In this document: one piece after another, positions 40,466 through 53,149 of the stretch
Layout of the letters: the number at the start of each line of letters is the position of its first letter
Position numbering within the stretch: the first letter of the stretch is position 1
NCBI GenBank assembly: GCA_026075535.2
Contig: AP026546.1
Span: 9,176,001-9,240,000 of the forward strand
Length of the DNA: 64,000 nucleotides
Direction: 5' to 3'
DNA from: Tricholoma matsutake
Lineage: Eukaryota; Basidiomycota; Agaricomycetes; Agaricales; Tricholomataceae
Notes under the pieces: model-generated
Databases searched by the model: none
Seen by the model: only the letters and a program-made list of their open reading frames with translations
What the model was told of the DNA's origin: nothing
Translations under genes and position numbers: made by a program

Positions 40466-43121
40466 TCAAGGAGGACGGGTAATTTTTTTGGATGACTTCC
40501 TGAGGGCCGGGGGGCGCCTGAGGTTCAAGGTAGGAGGGGACTCGTCCATCACTCCCATCTGCTCATCGAGTAGGTGGTCTCCGACTGATTCTTTGTCGGA
40601 ATCCTCTTCGGAGTTGGATACCGATTGCGCGGAGGGACAGGAGTCAGATGCAGAATCTGACTCATATTCGCTAATCACCTCCCAGATAGCACCACAACAT
40701 TCTGAATCCTCACCAGAGCATTGGTCCTGGTCAGAGTCCATGAGGAATGGATCCCCCTCAGAACTGTATTGGGATCCCAATACGTCTCCGTCAGATTCAT
40801 CAGAATCACTGTGAGCTGCCGCTAATCGATCCTCCTCCATTGGAGGGGCATCATCCTTGTCCTCTTCTGTCCCTTCATGAGCTGCGTACATCCTCACGCT
40901 GGGGGAAGGTTTTGATTGTCCTGGAGTATTATACTCAGGACACTTCTTGTCGGTGGAGTAATGTCCTAATCCCCCGTACTTATAACAAGTGGGGGGAGGT
41001 TTACTGTCCTCATACTTCCTAGGGGAAGCTTGGTCCCTGGAATTCTGCTCCCCAGAGAAAGGCGCCTTTCTTTCTTCAGGACAGAAATCCTTCTTAGCAG
41101 GGGCCACCTTGTGGGTCCTAATAGGCCTATCCTGATTCCTAGGTCAATTATCTCACCTGGGGGGATCTCAAGGTCATTCACGCGATCACTCAGGCGATTG
41201 ACCCTCCCTGGAGGGGGGATTTGCCTTGGGCTTTGGGGTCTCCTTGCTAGAAGAAAGGGCCTCAACCAGTCGCTTATACTCCTGGTATTGTTTCTTCTTC
41301 CAGAATATTTCCTCTGCCTCGCATGCATAGTAGAGGATGGTTTCTGTGGAACTGGCTTCTGCGGAACAGCCCTTGTCGAATATGAAAGACACCATTGTCT
41401 GGGGCAACCCAGACAAAAGTTGGGTCTTGAATGTGAATCGGTCCGGAGCTCGGATCATCCTGGTAGTGTACCACTCCAGTTTATGATAATAGCTCATGAC
41501 CCCTTTGACGACATCATATTTCACCTTGGAGAAATGGTTGGCCGCATCATGGGTTGCGTTGTCATGGATGAACCGATCGTACAGACCAGTGATAACCTCC
41601 TTGAAGTTCCACTGAACCCGGTGGCAGTAAACTCTGTCCACATTATCTTCAAACCACGTCAGGGCAACGCCTTCCAGGTACATGCCAGTATACTCAATCC
41701 TTTCGGCATCGAGACTGGGACCGCTGGTCTTGCTCACTTTCAACCATCGAAGGAGAGCATTCAACCATCATTCGAACACTTCAGTATCCGAACTCCCACC
41801 ATAGGTTGGGGGAGTAGGCACACGGGGTCCATTCTTTCGATCTGGGAGTGACTCCATGGTCGCAGACACCTTATTGTCGATTTGCTGGTGAAACTTGGCA
41901 TGCATTGCCTTCAGGTACTTGGACAGACGACGAATGCCTTTGTCTCGATATGAATCGAGCTCACTGCAGTGCCCTCGACGATGGGAATGGGCATCGGTAC
42001 AATTGGAGGCCAAGGGGGTATCTCCTCTTGGCCCGATACTGGGGTTTGTTCTCAGCCTCAAACGAGACCGAGAATTGGGGTGAAGTAGGCTGTGCTCTTC
42101 GACCTCATCCTCCTCATCGCTAGGGGGAAATGTTTCTTCATCGCCGTCACTGTCGTCACTGCCACTATGGGAGGGAGAGGAATCACTTCCCCCTCCTCCA
42201 CCTCCACTTTCCCTGGGCCCTCCACATCCAGGGGTATCTTCTCTCCTTCCTGGCTCTTGACGATTAGAGTTAGGATGGAGGTTAGGTGGAATTTCCGAAG
42301 GGGATGGAACATCTTCAAAAGGGAATCCCTTAGCATCAAACCATATTCCTTGGTCTGGGATATTGGAAGGTTGTCCATCCCGGATGGCGGAGTCCCAATA
42401 TTGTTGAAGAGCCACTTTGCTGGCCCCATCATAGTGAACCAATTTCTTCTGGGCGGTTGATGTGGGAACCCCATGACAAGAAGCTGTGGGGATATGATTC
42501 TCCTCCCGACTAGGGGAGGGAACTGGAGCTTGACTACCAGACTCCCGATGGATCTGAACAGAGAACTCACTCATCAACTCGTGTATCTGCGCACTGAGTT
42601 GACGAGGGTCGTAACTGTCCTGATCCATGTGATGGTGGATGAGATCACATGCCTGGGATGTGTACATTGCCACACTGTTCTCCTCCTGGCTAGGTGGAGT
42701 ATGCTTCTTGGGTCTCTTCTCCTCTCGGCACTGTTTGCTAGTTCCCTCATCCATAGGAATGGATGGGGAAGTCGGTGCGTTTATTCCAGGTGCTTGCCCG
42801 GAAGTCCCTCGCAGTGTTATAAACTTGCGATCTTGGGAATGGTCGGACTGACCCTCCCTTCTGGGTAAGTGTCGGGGAGTTCCATCTGGAGTACGGGGTA
42901 GGAGAAAAGGATGAGGAATCATCCTGTCAATGGGCTCTATTGGTGGGAGTAGGGTCTTGAGTTGATGCTCTCAGCACCAAATCCACTTCATTGACTTCTT
43001 CGACAGTACCCATCTGGTTTCCATCAACTGGGGGTTGAGATCCGTCAGCTGGTGGTTTGGAATCCGATCCACCCTTCACCCTAGTCCGGCTAGTCTTCTT
43101 TTTGACTTTGGTCGAAGACAT
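40466..43121 (-). pseudogene. Ty3 element 2 gag
   Basis: It starts MSSTKVKKKTSRTRVKGG, with a basic then Ser/Pro/Glu-rich N-terminal half, then a capsid-type retrotransposon gag region (YLEGVALTWFEDNVDRV, FIHDNATHDAANHFSKV, LLSGLPQTMVSFI, 41700-41350). A zinc knuckle CYKYGGLGHYSTDKKC (about 40985) has Tyr in place of the second Cys, and an acidic tail runs toward protease. Stops lie near 42927, 41765 and 41186. Length is long for a Gag because of the disordered front half. Confidence 0.82.
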
Positions 43122-43239
43122 GTCTGTCGCGGGTAGTGTCGAATTCGGATCAAGAATTTTAATGAACTGTCACCGGTGGCATCAGGGTCACAATTGATGT
43201 TATGGCACAATTTGACGTTTGCGAAGGCAAAGTCGAGTA

Positions 43240-43463
43240 AGAAAGTTTTTTGGTAAAAGTAACATATTTGAGTGTTCAAAAAAGTGTAGTAAACCAGAGG
43301 GTAGACTTAATTCACACAAGGCAAGAACACAATTAATGTATATTTTTGCAGGGTGTAGAAGTCTGCTGTAGTCATTAAACACCGTCCCTTATAAAGGGAC
43401 CGGTGGCTGGAACAAATACTATATAATATATGTAAAGACTGGGCAACAGCCCAGATCACTACA
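43240..43463 (-). repeat. Candidate 5' LTR of Ty3 element 2
   Basis: The minus strand starts TGTAGTGATCTGGGC and contains ATATATTATATAG and CCCTTTATAAGGGAC, like the solo LTR at 57282 (TGTGGTGACCTGGGGC, ATATATTATATTT, CCCCTATAAAGGGACC). It lies just upstream of gag. The inner end is not resolved because the two sequences diverge there. Confidence 0.5.
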
Positions 43464-43766
43464 TTGTTACCTTGAAGCACATCTAGATTTTTTGGTTTAC
43501 TACTTGTTGTCCTAACAACGACAACACCATCTTGATCAACATTTACATGAACACAGAATTAGTAGCGACTGGGTATCCTTGTTCCAGGGTGATGGAAGTG
43601 TGGAGGAGGTGAAGTGCATAGATAGGGAGGGTTTTTTCACATCACAGCATGTGTTTCACATTTCTGTTCACCGACATGGCCCCAACTCAACGATAATCTT
43701 ATGGTCAACACAAGTTTGATGTGCATCGCTTCCCAGGACATCAACATGCTGTACGTGTACTAACTT

Positions 43767-44625
43767 TCTGGGATCTGACGAGACAAGAGGAATGCCCAGC
43801 CATGTTTTTTTTTTGTATAGCGATTTTATGAGTAAATTAGATATAGCAGAATAATAGCTAAGGCTACTAGGTGAGTCTTGCATTGTTCAGGCTGAACATT
43901 GGATCTATCCTAACATATTTTAATTACTGATTTTACATCTGATGAGATGAGAGGAACACATCACCATGTTCTCTGGATATGGTGATTTTACAAGCAAATT
44001 AGATATAGCAGGATAGCTAATGCTACTAGGTGAGTTGGGTATCGTTCAGGCTGAACTTTGGATTGATCTTAATCAGTTTTTCTAGCAGATTTCAGATCCA
44101 ATGAGATGAGAGGAACGTGCCAATGCATTCTCTCAATATAGCGATTTTACAAGAAAGCTAGATATAGCAGGATAAGTAATGCTACTACGTGTGTTGTGCA
44201 TCATTCGGGGTGAACTTGGGATTTATCCTAACAAGTTTTCCTTGCAGATTTCAGATCTGATGAGACGAGAGGAATGCAACACTGTGTTCTCTCAATAGAG
44301 CAATTTTATGAGAAAGATAAATATAGCAGGATAGGTAGTGCTACTAGGTTGTGCATCGTTCAGGCTAAACTTGGGATTGATCCTAACAAGTTTTCCTCAC
44401 AGATTTCAGACCCAATGAGATGAGAAGAACGTGCCACTGTGTTCTCTCAATATAGTGATTTTATGAGAAAGCTAGATATGGTGAGTTGTGCATGGTTCAG
44501 GCTGAATTTTGGATCGATCCTAACCCATTTTCATACATATTTAAGATCTGATGAGACGAGAGGAATACACACCCGTGTTCTTTTGATATAGTGATTTTAC
44601 GAGTAAATTTGATATAGCAGATTAA
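43767..44625. repeat. Tandem array of ~155-160-bp units, five or more copies
   Basis: Units begin TAGATATAGCAGGATA-GTAATGCTACTAGGTG, continue GTTCAGGCTGAACTTTGGAT, GATCCTAACAAGTTTTCC, CAGATTTCAGATCTGATGAG, and end CGATTTTACGAGAAAGC. Unit starts are near 43840, 44000, 44158, 44316 and 44470; copies differ by perhaps 10-20 percent. Non-coding. It separates Ty3 element 2 from Helitron 2. Confidence 0.85.
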
Positions 44626-44984
44626 ATCAATGGTGCCTCGAACAAAAACTTGCCAAACTCGTTGTACAGTAGTCGTGTCCTATGCCCCCAGCCCTTACAC
44701 TATCAAAATCGACTTTATGTGCCAAAAGCCATGGCCCAGGATTTCCATAGGCCAAAGCCGCCTCAGGCCAAGCCAAAGCTGGGGCTTTTGGGCCAAGCCA
44801 GGCTGGAACATCACTACTCACAATGTATCGAAGCCTGAGCCTGCTCAAGCCGAGCCGGGCCCTGCACATCACTAGTCTTGTCTCGAGTTATTAATGTTGC
44901 TTGCTGCTCACTCTTAGTCAAACCTGGATTTTTTGCGATTTTGTTGTACTTTTTGTTGTGAACTACCACTTAAAAGTGAACTAC

Positions 44985-47900
44985 CACATTGTAAATGTGA
45001 ACTACCACAAAATTATGAGTGAACTACCACTCCAGTGCTCGTTCCCCCTTACTAAGCTTGTATGCTGTTATTCCTATGTCTCTCCTGAGCATGATGTTCC
45101 TGCTATTGATGCTCTTTATCATCTTGAATTGTATTCAGAGTTCTTCCATTCATCTGATTCTGTATGTGATTGGCTTTCTGCTGTTTTTTGTACTGCATCT
45201 ACTGAAAATGTGCCATTTATGACCTACTTTTCATGCAATGAATTTGTTGTGTGCAATCTGGCTCATAGATCTACAATCAACCTTAGTGGTTTGAATATTT
45301 CTTCTAGTTTTTTTCATCCATGGAGCTTGTTGAAGAGCTTTGTTCTCTTATCTTCTGCTCAAAATCATCCAGTTTGGTTCTATTACCAGAAAAACCATTA
45401 TCTAGCTTCTCTCATGCAATTATCAAGGACTGAACTTGTCTCTTGCCTAAAGTCTCTTGGCATTCCCTATACAACTTTAAATGGTAAATCTGGAATGAGT
45501 TCTAGAATATTTCAAGAATTTATAGATTGTAGAAACAAGTGCATGACAAAATCTACAGCAGAGTTGATTACTGACAATTCCATTGATAAAGCTGTCTCTC
45601 CAACTTCACATAGCTCTGAGATCTACTACTTAATTTTTAGGAACCAATTTGGCAATACAGTCACTAATACTTTGTTGATTCCTGAAAATGTGTATCACAA
45701 CAGTTCCTCAACTGCTATGGCTGTACATTGCTCTGTCAGTGAACTAGAAGAAGAACTTTTGTCCTTGACAAATACCAACTCCAATCCCCTGCCATCTTCA
45801 TCATCCTTACCTAAGTCTGGCCTGAAGTCTGTGTTAAGTCATATACATGTGTCATGTCGACCATCCTTTCAACATTCACATGCTAGCCATGCTGTAGCTA
45901 TAGTACAAAGCTTCAGAAACAGGTGTACAAACTTATTACCTTGTACTGTAACTCAAATTATACAATACACTAAGTGCTTTGAACTTTTTTTTCAGATACC
46001 TGCATCATTTTATTCAGGAATGCAGTAATATACTTGCTGAATCTGGAATATAGTCCTGCAATTGTTGCTGCATTAACCAAGCCTGCAAATATATGTCAAA
46101 ATGATAACTTGAAGATCAACCATGCAAGGGAGCTTCATAGTCGTGTTGTATCAAATGCTAAGCATACTGACAACATTTTTAACAACTGGCCTACATTGCT
46201 TGATGATGAAGTAATATATAACTGTTTGCGCTCATATCACAATGCCACTAATTTGTCTGCATCTAAGACATGTACTTGCTGCAGCAGATCAAATCAGAAA
46301 ACTATGAAAGACATATTACTCCAAAACTTTAAAGATGTTTATGATTCACAGAATCTGCATCTTCTCCAATGTAAGAATCCACTGCATCTGGCTGCATTTG
46401 TCTCACTACCTCAACAGTTACAACATCTTATGCTAGATATTAAAGGCATGACAGTGACTGTTGTGGAGGGTAATGTTGACCTTAGTAAATCAATATTACA
46501 CCTTTGTGAAGATTGTCACACTCAGCTACAGAAAAATAAGATGCCCCGCTTTGCTCTACCTAACAACTTATTCCAGGGAGAATTACCTGAACAATTTAAA
46601 GATTTAACTTGGATTGAGGAAATGACCTGTGCTATCTATCAATGTACTGCTCATGTGTCACGTTTATATCAGTCTTCAGATTCTGCTCAACCCTGTGTAT
46701 CTCATGGTAACACATGTGCTCATGATATGAATGTTGTGTCAACTGCATCTGTGTTACCCAGGACTCCTGATCATGTTAATAAAATGTTATCAGTTGTATT
46801 TATTGGCCCTGGAAAGTATAAAAAAGACTGCTTAAAAACATGTTTTGTATTAGAAAAAAGAAAGTATGGAATTTCTTAGCATGGTTGAAGGAGATTGCAA
46901 AAAATCCTCTGTATGCTAATATTACCCTTGATCCATGCAATGTTGAATTATATCCAGATGATGACACTTTGCCTGGACCAGACCAATATGTTGTGCATGA
47001 CACAGAATCAGATGTAAAAACTATGTTTGATCATGAAACAGCTGGTGTTGATGATCACCCTGCTTTGAATTTAAATGCAAAAGATGTTGCAAAAGATGAA
47101 TCAGTTATATTTTTGGAAAAAATGGGTGTTGCTGATCCTGAAAGTGTTAAAATACAAGGCCGTACATTTACTTCTTCTGCATTGCACAATATAATCCATA
47201 ATCCACATGACTGTCCTGATCTTGTTATTCATCATGGGGCTTCTGCTATATCAGAATATAACAACCCTAGTCTTTTATTAGGAATGTACCCAACTCTGTT
47301 TCCCTTTGGGATTGGTGGGTTTGAAGATCCATCTTGCCCTGTACCTGTATCATTTCAACAACAGGCCAATTACTGCATATTACTATCTGATTTTTCTTTC
47401 AGATATCATCATTCATTCATCTTTGTTGTATGGAACATCATTAAATGTAGAATGGCTCATCTTCACACACATTTTACAGTCAGGAGCTCACACTTTGATT
47501 CTATAGCTGAAAAACTTGTTTCTGTATCACATGATACTCTTACAGCTGTTGCAAACCATTTAGAATGTGAGGGACACATTGCACAGTTGAGTGCTGAACA
47601 GAAAAATGTTATGAATATTCTGAAGCAAGTTAATACAATTGCTGCAAAAATTCCAGGCTCACAAGCATCTAAGATTTATTGCAGAAATACTATCTGTAGT
47701 TATACAGGTTTTTTTGGTATTCCAACTTTGTATTTTACTGCAAATCCAAATGCTGCACACAGTCCTATATTTCAAGTAATGTGTGGTGATACTACAGTTA
47801 ACTTAGATCAAAGATTTCCTGTTCTTGTTTCTACTACTGAACATGCCTTGCATTTAGCTAGAGATCCTGTTGCTGCTGCTGATTTTTTTGAATTTTCAAT

Positions 47901-49980
47901 AAACACATTATTTGAACATTTATTTGGATGGGACTTTAGTGTTGGATGGTCTAGAGATAATAGTGGGATATTAGGCCATGTGCAGGCATTTTATGGAACA
48001 ACAGAATGTACAGAATGAGGTGGTTTACATGGTCATTTTATTATTTGGCTTATAGGTGCCCTCAATCCTGCTGATTTACATGCAAGACTCAAATCTGACT
48101 CTATATTTGAAAAGAAACTATTTACATATTTAGAAAGCATTATTAAACATGATTTGCCTAATATTGATGATGTTGTAGACAAAGAATTTGAACCAAGAAC
48201 TCAACGTCCACCACATGCACCTCCTATACAAAATGAAAGAACAGACTTTGATATTGATAACTGGAAGTCATTGTTTTTGAATGAAGTAAAAATATGTGGT
48301 GAAGCATTACAAAGACATACTTGTTGTAATGTATGTCACAAGTATGGTAATTCAAGCACATGCCAATTTCAGTTTCCACATGAAATTGTGCCATCATCAT
48401 GGTTTGATCCTGAAACTAATTCAATATACTTGGCTTGTTTAGATGCCAATATAAACTACTATAACCCTTTCATATTAGTATACTGTCACCATAATCATGA
48501 TTTAAAATGTATATTATCTGGTAAAGCTGGTAAAGCCGCAATGTTTTACATTACAGACTATATTACAAAGAATGATCTGAAAAGTTATGAGGTATTGTCT
48601 CTTTTGTCCAAAGCAGTACTACATGCAGCAGAATCTAATCATGAAAAATCAACAAAAGAGCAAGCAAAAAACCTACTTCATAAATGCTTATCTCAATTTA
48701 ACAAACAGCAACAGATTCATGCTCAGCAAGCTGCATGATATATATGTGGTCATGCAGATGTTAAAGGATCTCACCAAATAGTTCCAATGTTCTCTAATCT
48801 GCTGTTAATGTATTTAAAACAGAAGATGAATAATATTGAGATGCATAATGAGGTTACCTCAACTGAAATAGATGCTAATACTTGTAATGATGAAGATGAT
48901 GAAGTAGAAGCTATGCCCCTTTGTATACATGTGAACAAGGATGGTAAATCAGTAAAACATACACAAATTGATAATTATATTTATGGAGATCACAATCTAG
49001 ATCATATTTCCTTTTATGAATTTGTATGCTGTTTCAGTATTGAAAAACAAGGTAGACAGCATCACAATCAACCATCTAAAAGATTAGGAACTTACAACAG
49101 ATATGAACTTCTATTTCCTCATCCATTACATGAAACACATCAAATTGTACAACATACAGATGACCAACATCATATAACTAAACAAACTCTTGTCCCTGCT
49201 GTAATTGGGATGTCTGTACCACATCCTACTGCCTCTGCTTATAAATTATTTGTGTTGAGTCATTTTAGACCTTTTCATAATGACATACCATTATTTGCAT
49301 CAACTGATACTATTGAAAATGTATACTCATTATATCATTTTCCTCAATATGCTGTTGATGTTATAAAAAACTGGGAAGCTATCAATGAATGTGAAGATGA
49401 GCATGATACAGAATGACTAAAAAAAAGAGAAGCACTAACATGTGAATCACAAGCACTTACAAAATCTATAACTGCAAATTTTGATGATGAATTAACTGAG
49501 CTTAATCTTCATGATTTAAATTATGCCAAAAAGGACTTTCAGGTTAACTGCGAATTGCTAAAATTAATAGAATCAAAATGGTTGGATAAACCTGTTGTCG
49601 ATAACAAATTATCTTCTAATATAATTGTTGATAGTAATCTGCCAAAAATTGCAACACAACAAATGAAGCAGTGGAAGGCTGAAATTACTGAACAAGAAAA
49701 CATTCTTAAAAGAATACAACATAATGCATTAGATACAAGCAATCAAATGGATGTAGATGCAGGTGCTCCAAATACTGAGAATGGTGAAAACATTATTTCT
49801 AATCTAACATACATGCAAGAGAGCACAGTACCAGGTTCTGAGATTTATTTTGGACCACAGTTACCAGCACAATCTAGAGAGCAATTGTTACAGAGCATTA
49901 TAGCTAAAGAAACCTTGAATGCAAAGCAAGTTATCTCATTTAAAATTATTGCAGGTGATTTTTTTAAATGTGTAGATGAT
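44985..49980 (+). pseudogene. Helitron 2 Rep protein region (two-tyrosine rolling-circle nuclease)
   Basis: Nuclease that nicks and joins DNA in rolling-circle transposition. The front part has a SAP-like DNA-binding segment (LSRTELVSCLKSLGIPYTTL, about 45430). A zinc/DUF6570-like region follows (CTCCSRS, LCEDCHTQLQKNKMPRFALP, NNLFQGELPEQFKDLTWIEE, 46270-46620). The Helitron_like_N region comes next (NPSLLLGMYPTLFPFGIGGF about 47270, GIPTLYFTANPNAAHSP about 47720). The HUH-type motif GGLHGHFIIW lies at about 48020. The two catalytic tyrosines lie in MFYITDYITKND (about 48545). Breaks: a likely intron plus frameshift at 45920-46055, a frame change near 46845, stops at 48016-48018, 48736-48738 and 49414-49416. 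Catalytic residues themselves are kept. Confidence 0.88.
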
Positions 49981-52150
49981 CAAGAAAAAAATATCAATAA
50001 ACCAAATGAACCTAACTTCAAGCCATATGTCCGACTTTTTTTTATCTGGTCCTGGTGGTACAGGAAAGACACATGTTGTAAATGCTGTTCAACAAGTTAT
50101 GAAAACATATGGTTACAACCATAATATATGCTTCTTAGCACCTAGTGGTTCTGCTGCATCACTAATTGACGGTATGACAATTCACAAAAGCTTATCAATC
50201 AAGATCCAGAAACAAGGTAAAGGCAAAGGAAATCACATTGCAGGTGATGTAGCAGAAGACTATAGTGTTCTAATTAATATTGCTGACCATAAAAGTGTAT
50301 GAGAAGAATTCAAAGATGTCATCCTTGTTATGTGTGATGAAGTTTCTCTTTTAAGCAGTCAACTTATGTCTAATACAGATCATGCATTGCAATATGCAAA
50401 AGGTAACAGTGAATATTTTGGAGGTATTATCATGATATTTGCTGGTGATTTTTATCAGTATCCCCCTGTATTTGGTAGTCCATTGTATGCACCAATTAAG
50501 GATTATGCTAAAGTAACTGAACAAGAGCTTCTGAAATGCCTAGGGTGTTTAGCTTGGAAGTCAGTAACAGAGATAATCATGTTAGAAGAACAGGAAAGGA
50601 TGAAAAATGATCCAGAATATGGTAAAGCTGTACTTAGACTACGAAAACACCAATGTACTACTGATAATGTTGACTTATTCAATAGTTGCATAGTCATATC
50701 ATCAGAACATCCACAAGGCATTGACATGGGTGCAGAAGAGAATACAAATGCAACAGCAATTGTTGCAACAAATCTTCTAAAGCAAGCTATTGACATGCAA
50801 AAAGCAAATGCAAACTGTTCTGATGATCAACTAACATTGTGTGCTGCATTAGATACTATAAATAGAGAAGTTATACCCCAACCATCAAGATCAGATCTGT
50901 TGAATGCTGATGTATCAAAATTGGGTAATGAAGGAGCTCTTCCTGGGTTTATTCCATTGTACAATAATATGCCTGTAATATTACATAGAAAAAACATATC
51001 AACTGAATTAGGCATAACTAATGGGTCTCAAGGTATTTTGAGAAGTTTTTCAACTGCAACATGTCCTTCAGGCTTTACATATTGCACTGGTGCAATTGTT
51101 GAATTTCCAAATAGTAAGGTTGCATTGCAAAAAATACCTCCTAAGTTATTTCTATTGGAACCAATAAAGTGGACATTTACCTCTACTATAAAAGTCCAAA
51201 CAGACTGTGATAATGAGGAAGTAGTAAAAGCAAAAATACAGCAAAGTCAAATGCCTTTTGAGCCTGGATTTGCATCAATGGTCACTCTGCTCAAGGCAAA
51301 ACTTTGCCAAATGTTCTAGCATGGTTACATGAAGGAGGTTTTGCTGCATATGTTGCTGCATCATGGCCAAGATCTCTCAATGGACTTGCTATCATTCAGC
51401 CAGTTACATTGTCTGACTTGAACAAACCATTACCATATGACTTGATACAAGAAGCAAAACAGCTTGAAATTTAGGGCAAGGCAGTGGTAGGGGTATACCC
51501 TTGTGTTTTTGGGCTAAGGGTATGAGGGGTAAGGGTAGGGGTTTGGAAGTTCATACCCTTGCATACCCCTGTACCCTTACTAAGGGTACAGGGGTATGCC
51601 AGGGGTATGCTTATGTAAGAATATCATTTGATTTTTCAGCTACAAAGACCCATATTCAAGATTTTCATCAATAAAATTCAGATTTTGGGATTGTCCAACA
51701 TGATAATGGCTTTCATATGTTAATAAGAGGTATTAATATGTGATATTAATAGTAAATACAATAGTTATCAACACTTTTCAAATGAATTTTGCTCTAAATA
51801 TGCTGATTTTGTGCCAAACCCTTGTACCCTTGACAAACCCTCCCATACCCTTGGCAACCCTTATATGTTTCCATACCCTTCCCCCTAATGGTAGGGTGTT
51901 TAGGGGTAGGGGTAAGGGTATGAGATTTGACACCCAGGGGTAACCCCTGCATTGCCCTATTGAAATTATGGATCATAACACACTTGTACAATATGGATTT
52001 AAACCTGGCAATCTACATTCAGTTCCAGATCCTGAAGAAGAGCATAACAAAAAATTCCATAGAGGAAAGGCTATCTTCAATGAATCTTCTCACAAAGAAA
52101 ATAAAAGGCACAGCAATGATCATATCAATAATCCAGGTGCTAAAAAGAAA
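49981..52150 (+). pseudogene. Helitron 2 helicase region (PIF1-like)
   Basis: DNA helicase fused behind Rep. Walker A FLSGPGGTGKTHVVNAV at about 50040, Walker B VILVMCDEVSLLSSQ at about 50320, then FAGDFYQYPPVFG, and PVILHRKNISTELGITNGSQG. A late motif SAQGKTLPNVLAWLHEGG lies at about 51283. Breaks: an extra T in a run just before Walker A (about 50040), TGA at 50300-50302, one base change near 51282, and the MITE at 51472-51959. Without the MITE and one TTGAAATT the frame continues EAKQLEI then MDHNTLVQYGF. Confidence 0.88.
51472..51959. mobile_element. hAT-type MITE (488 bp) with 8-bp target duplication
   Basis: The ends are TAGGGCAAGGCAG and its near-exact inverse CTGCATTGCCCTA. TTGAAATT flanks both sides (51464-51471, 51960-51967). 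TAGGG ends and an 8-bp duplication are the mark of hAT. The inside is built of AGGGGTA/TACCCCT-type repeats near both ends, with an AT-rich centre and no coding sequence. It sits in the helicase-to-tail part of Helitron 2, so it is younger than that element. Confidence 0.92.
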
Positions 52151-52159
52151 CCAAAATTT

Positions 52160-53132
52160 GAGGGCAGTACTAGTGCTTCTACTGTGAATTGTCCTATAGT
52201 ATGTCATCTAATTCCTTACTCATGCCAATGGTCAAGTAGTGACTGGTCTTGTTCTTATGACTCTATATTTACCTCATACTTTTGCCTATATCTCCAGCTA
52301 CATCCAGACATGCAAAAATTTTGGAGCAACAAGTCTCTATGTACAAAGGTAATGGCTAATTTATTCAATAATTTAATTCAGAACCCTCAAGGTCTCACAT
52401 CTGGTACAGTGAATAATGCAAGAGATCAGTTTAGAGATTATCTCTCATCATGTAATAGTGAAAATTTTCCTAGAACAGGTTCAAGATTAGTAGATATAAC
52501 TGAAATAATAAAACTAATAGATATATATACTGCTGAACAGATGATTGTTGTCTGTTCTTGCACTATGTGTGGATATAATGTGCAAACTCCAATGGCAATG
52601 AGAATAACTTATATCCCAACTCCAGATCTGTGGGCTTCAAATGCAGTGAGTGTTGGTCAAAATATAAATGCAACACATACAACTTCAGAAACCTGGATTA
52701 ATCTCCTTCTGCAACATGCTTTGCATCACAATTCCCAAGAAGATGATATGATTATTTCACAACATCACACTGTTCATGAATCCCATTGTAATCAAACTAT
52801 TCAACTAACCATATGTTTTGAAAACAGCTTACCACCTTCATGGACAATTGAGATCAATCCTCAACTACAGCCTAAAACAATTCCATCACTAAAACTGCAC
52901 TTAAGAACATCTCATGGTGAGCAATTATACTAACTGAGAGCAATCATCTATACAGGGAGTCAACACTTTACAGCTCGACTTATCATAGATGATAACATTT
53001 GGAATTATGATGGTGCAAAAAATAATGGTAAACCTTATTTCTGTACAAAAACAAGTGATTCCAAATGGAATGCAGAGCAACTGCTATGTTATGATGGAAG
53101 AGATATGTACCAGTTAATATATGGTCCATAAG
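52160..53132 (+). pseudogene. Helitron 2 C-terminal cysteine-peptidase-like domain
   Basis: After the helicase a separate domain begins with CHLIPYSCQWSSSDWSC then SYDSIFTSYFCLYL (about 52205-52290). It continues through a helical part (TSGTVNNARDQFRDYLSS) and a paired-cysteine region (MIVVCSCTMCG), and ends with IIYTGSQHFTARLI and IWNYDG (about 52945-53010). A front Cys followed by Tyr-Asp-Ser and a late HFTAR with aromatic-rich strands recall the Cys and His boxes of ubiquitin-specific and related papain-fold peptidases. A TAA at 52931-52933 interrupts the domain. Peptidase activity is inference. Confidence 0.5.
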
Positions 53133-53149
53133 TCACTCCTTGCATGCTT

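Larger units (their letters stand above)
33707..43463 (-). mobile_element. Second Ty3-type retrotransposon, decayed, with an extra downstream open region
   Basis: Gag, zinc knuckle, protease, RT, RNase H, integrase and a chromodomain-like tail lie in Ty3 order on the minus strand, followed by about 2.4 kb of further coding sequence. A candidate 5' LTR starts at 43463. No matching 3' LTR is found; the left end meets the tRNA-like repeat near 33700. Many in-frame stops and substitutions, mostly C-to-T or G-to-A, inactivate it. Confidence 0.88.
44940..53132 (+). mobile_element. Helitron 2, large autonomous-type element, decayed
   Basis: A plus-strand coding region of about 8 kb with SAP-like, zinc-binding, Rep and helicase domains and a peptidase-like tail, in the order known for fungal Helitrons. 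The DNA is AT-rich compared with the host genes. Several frameshifts and stops, and a MITE insertion, show it is no longer active. The terminal TC and CTRR/hairpin ends were not pinned down by eye. Confidence 0.85.

Noticed and set aside
44240..44290. CTGATGAGACGAGAGGAA in the tandem array, resembling a hammerhead ribozyme core
   Set aside because: Other units read CCAATGAGATGAGAGGAA, so the CUGAUGA core is not kept, no consistent GAAA after a stem II is seen, and no cleavage-site stem pairs.
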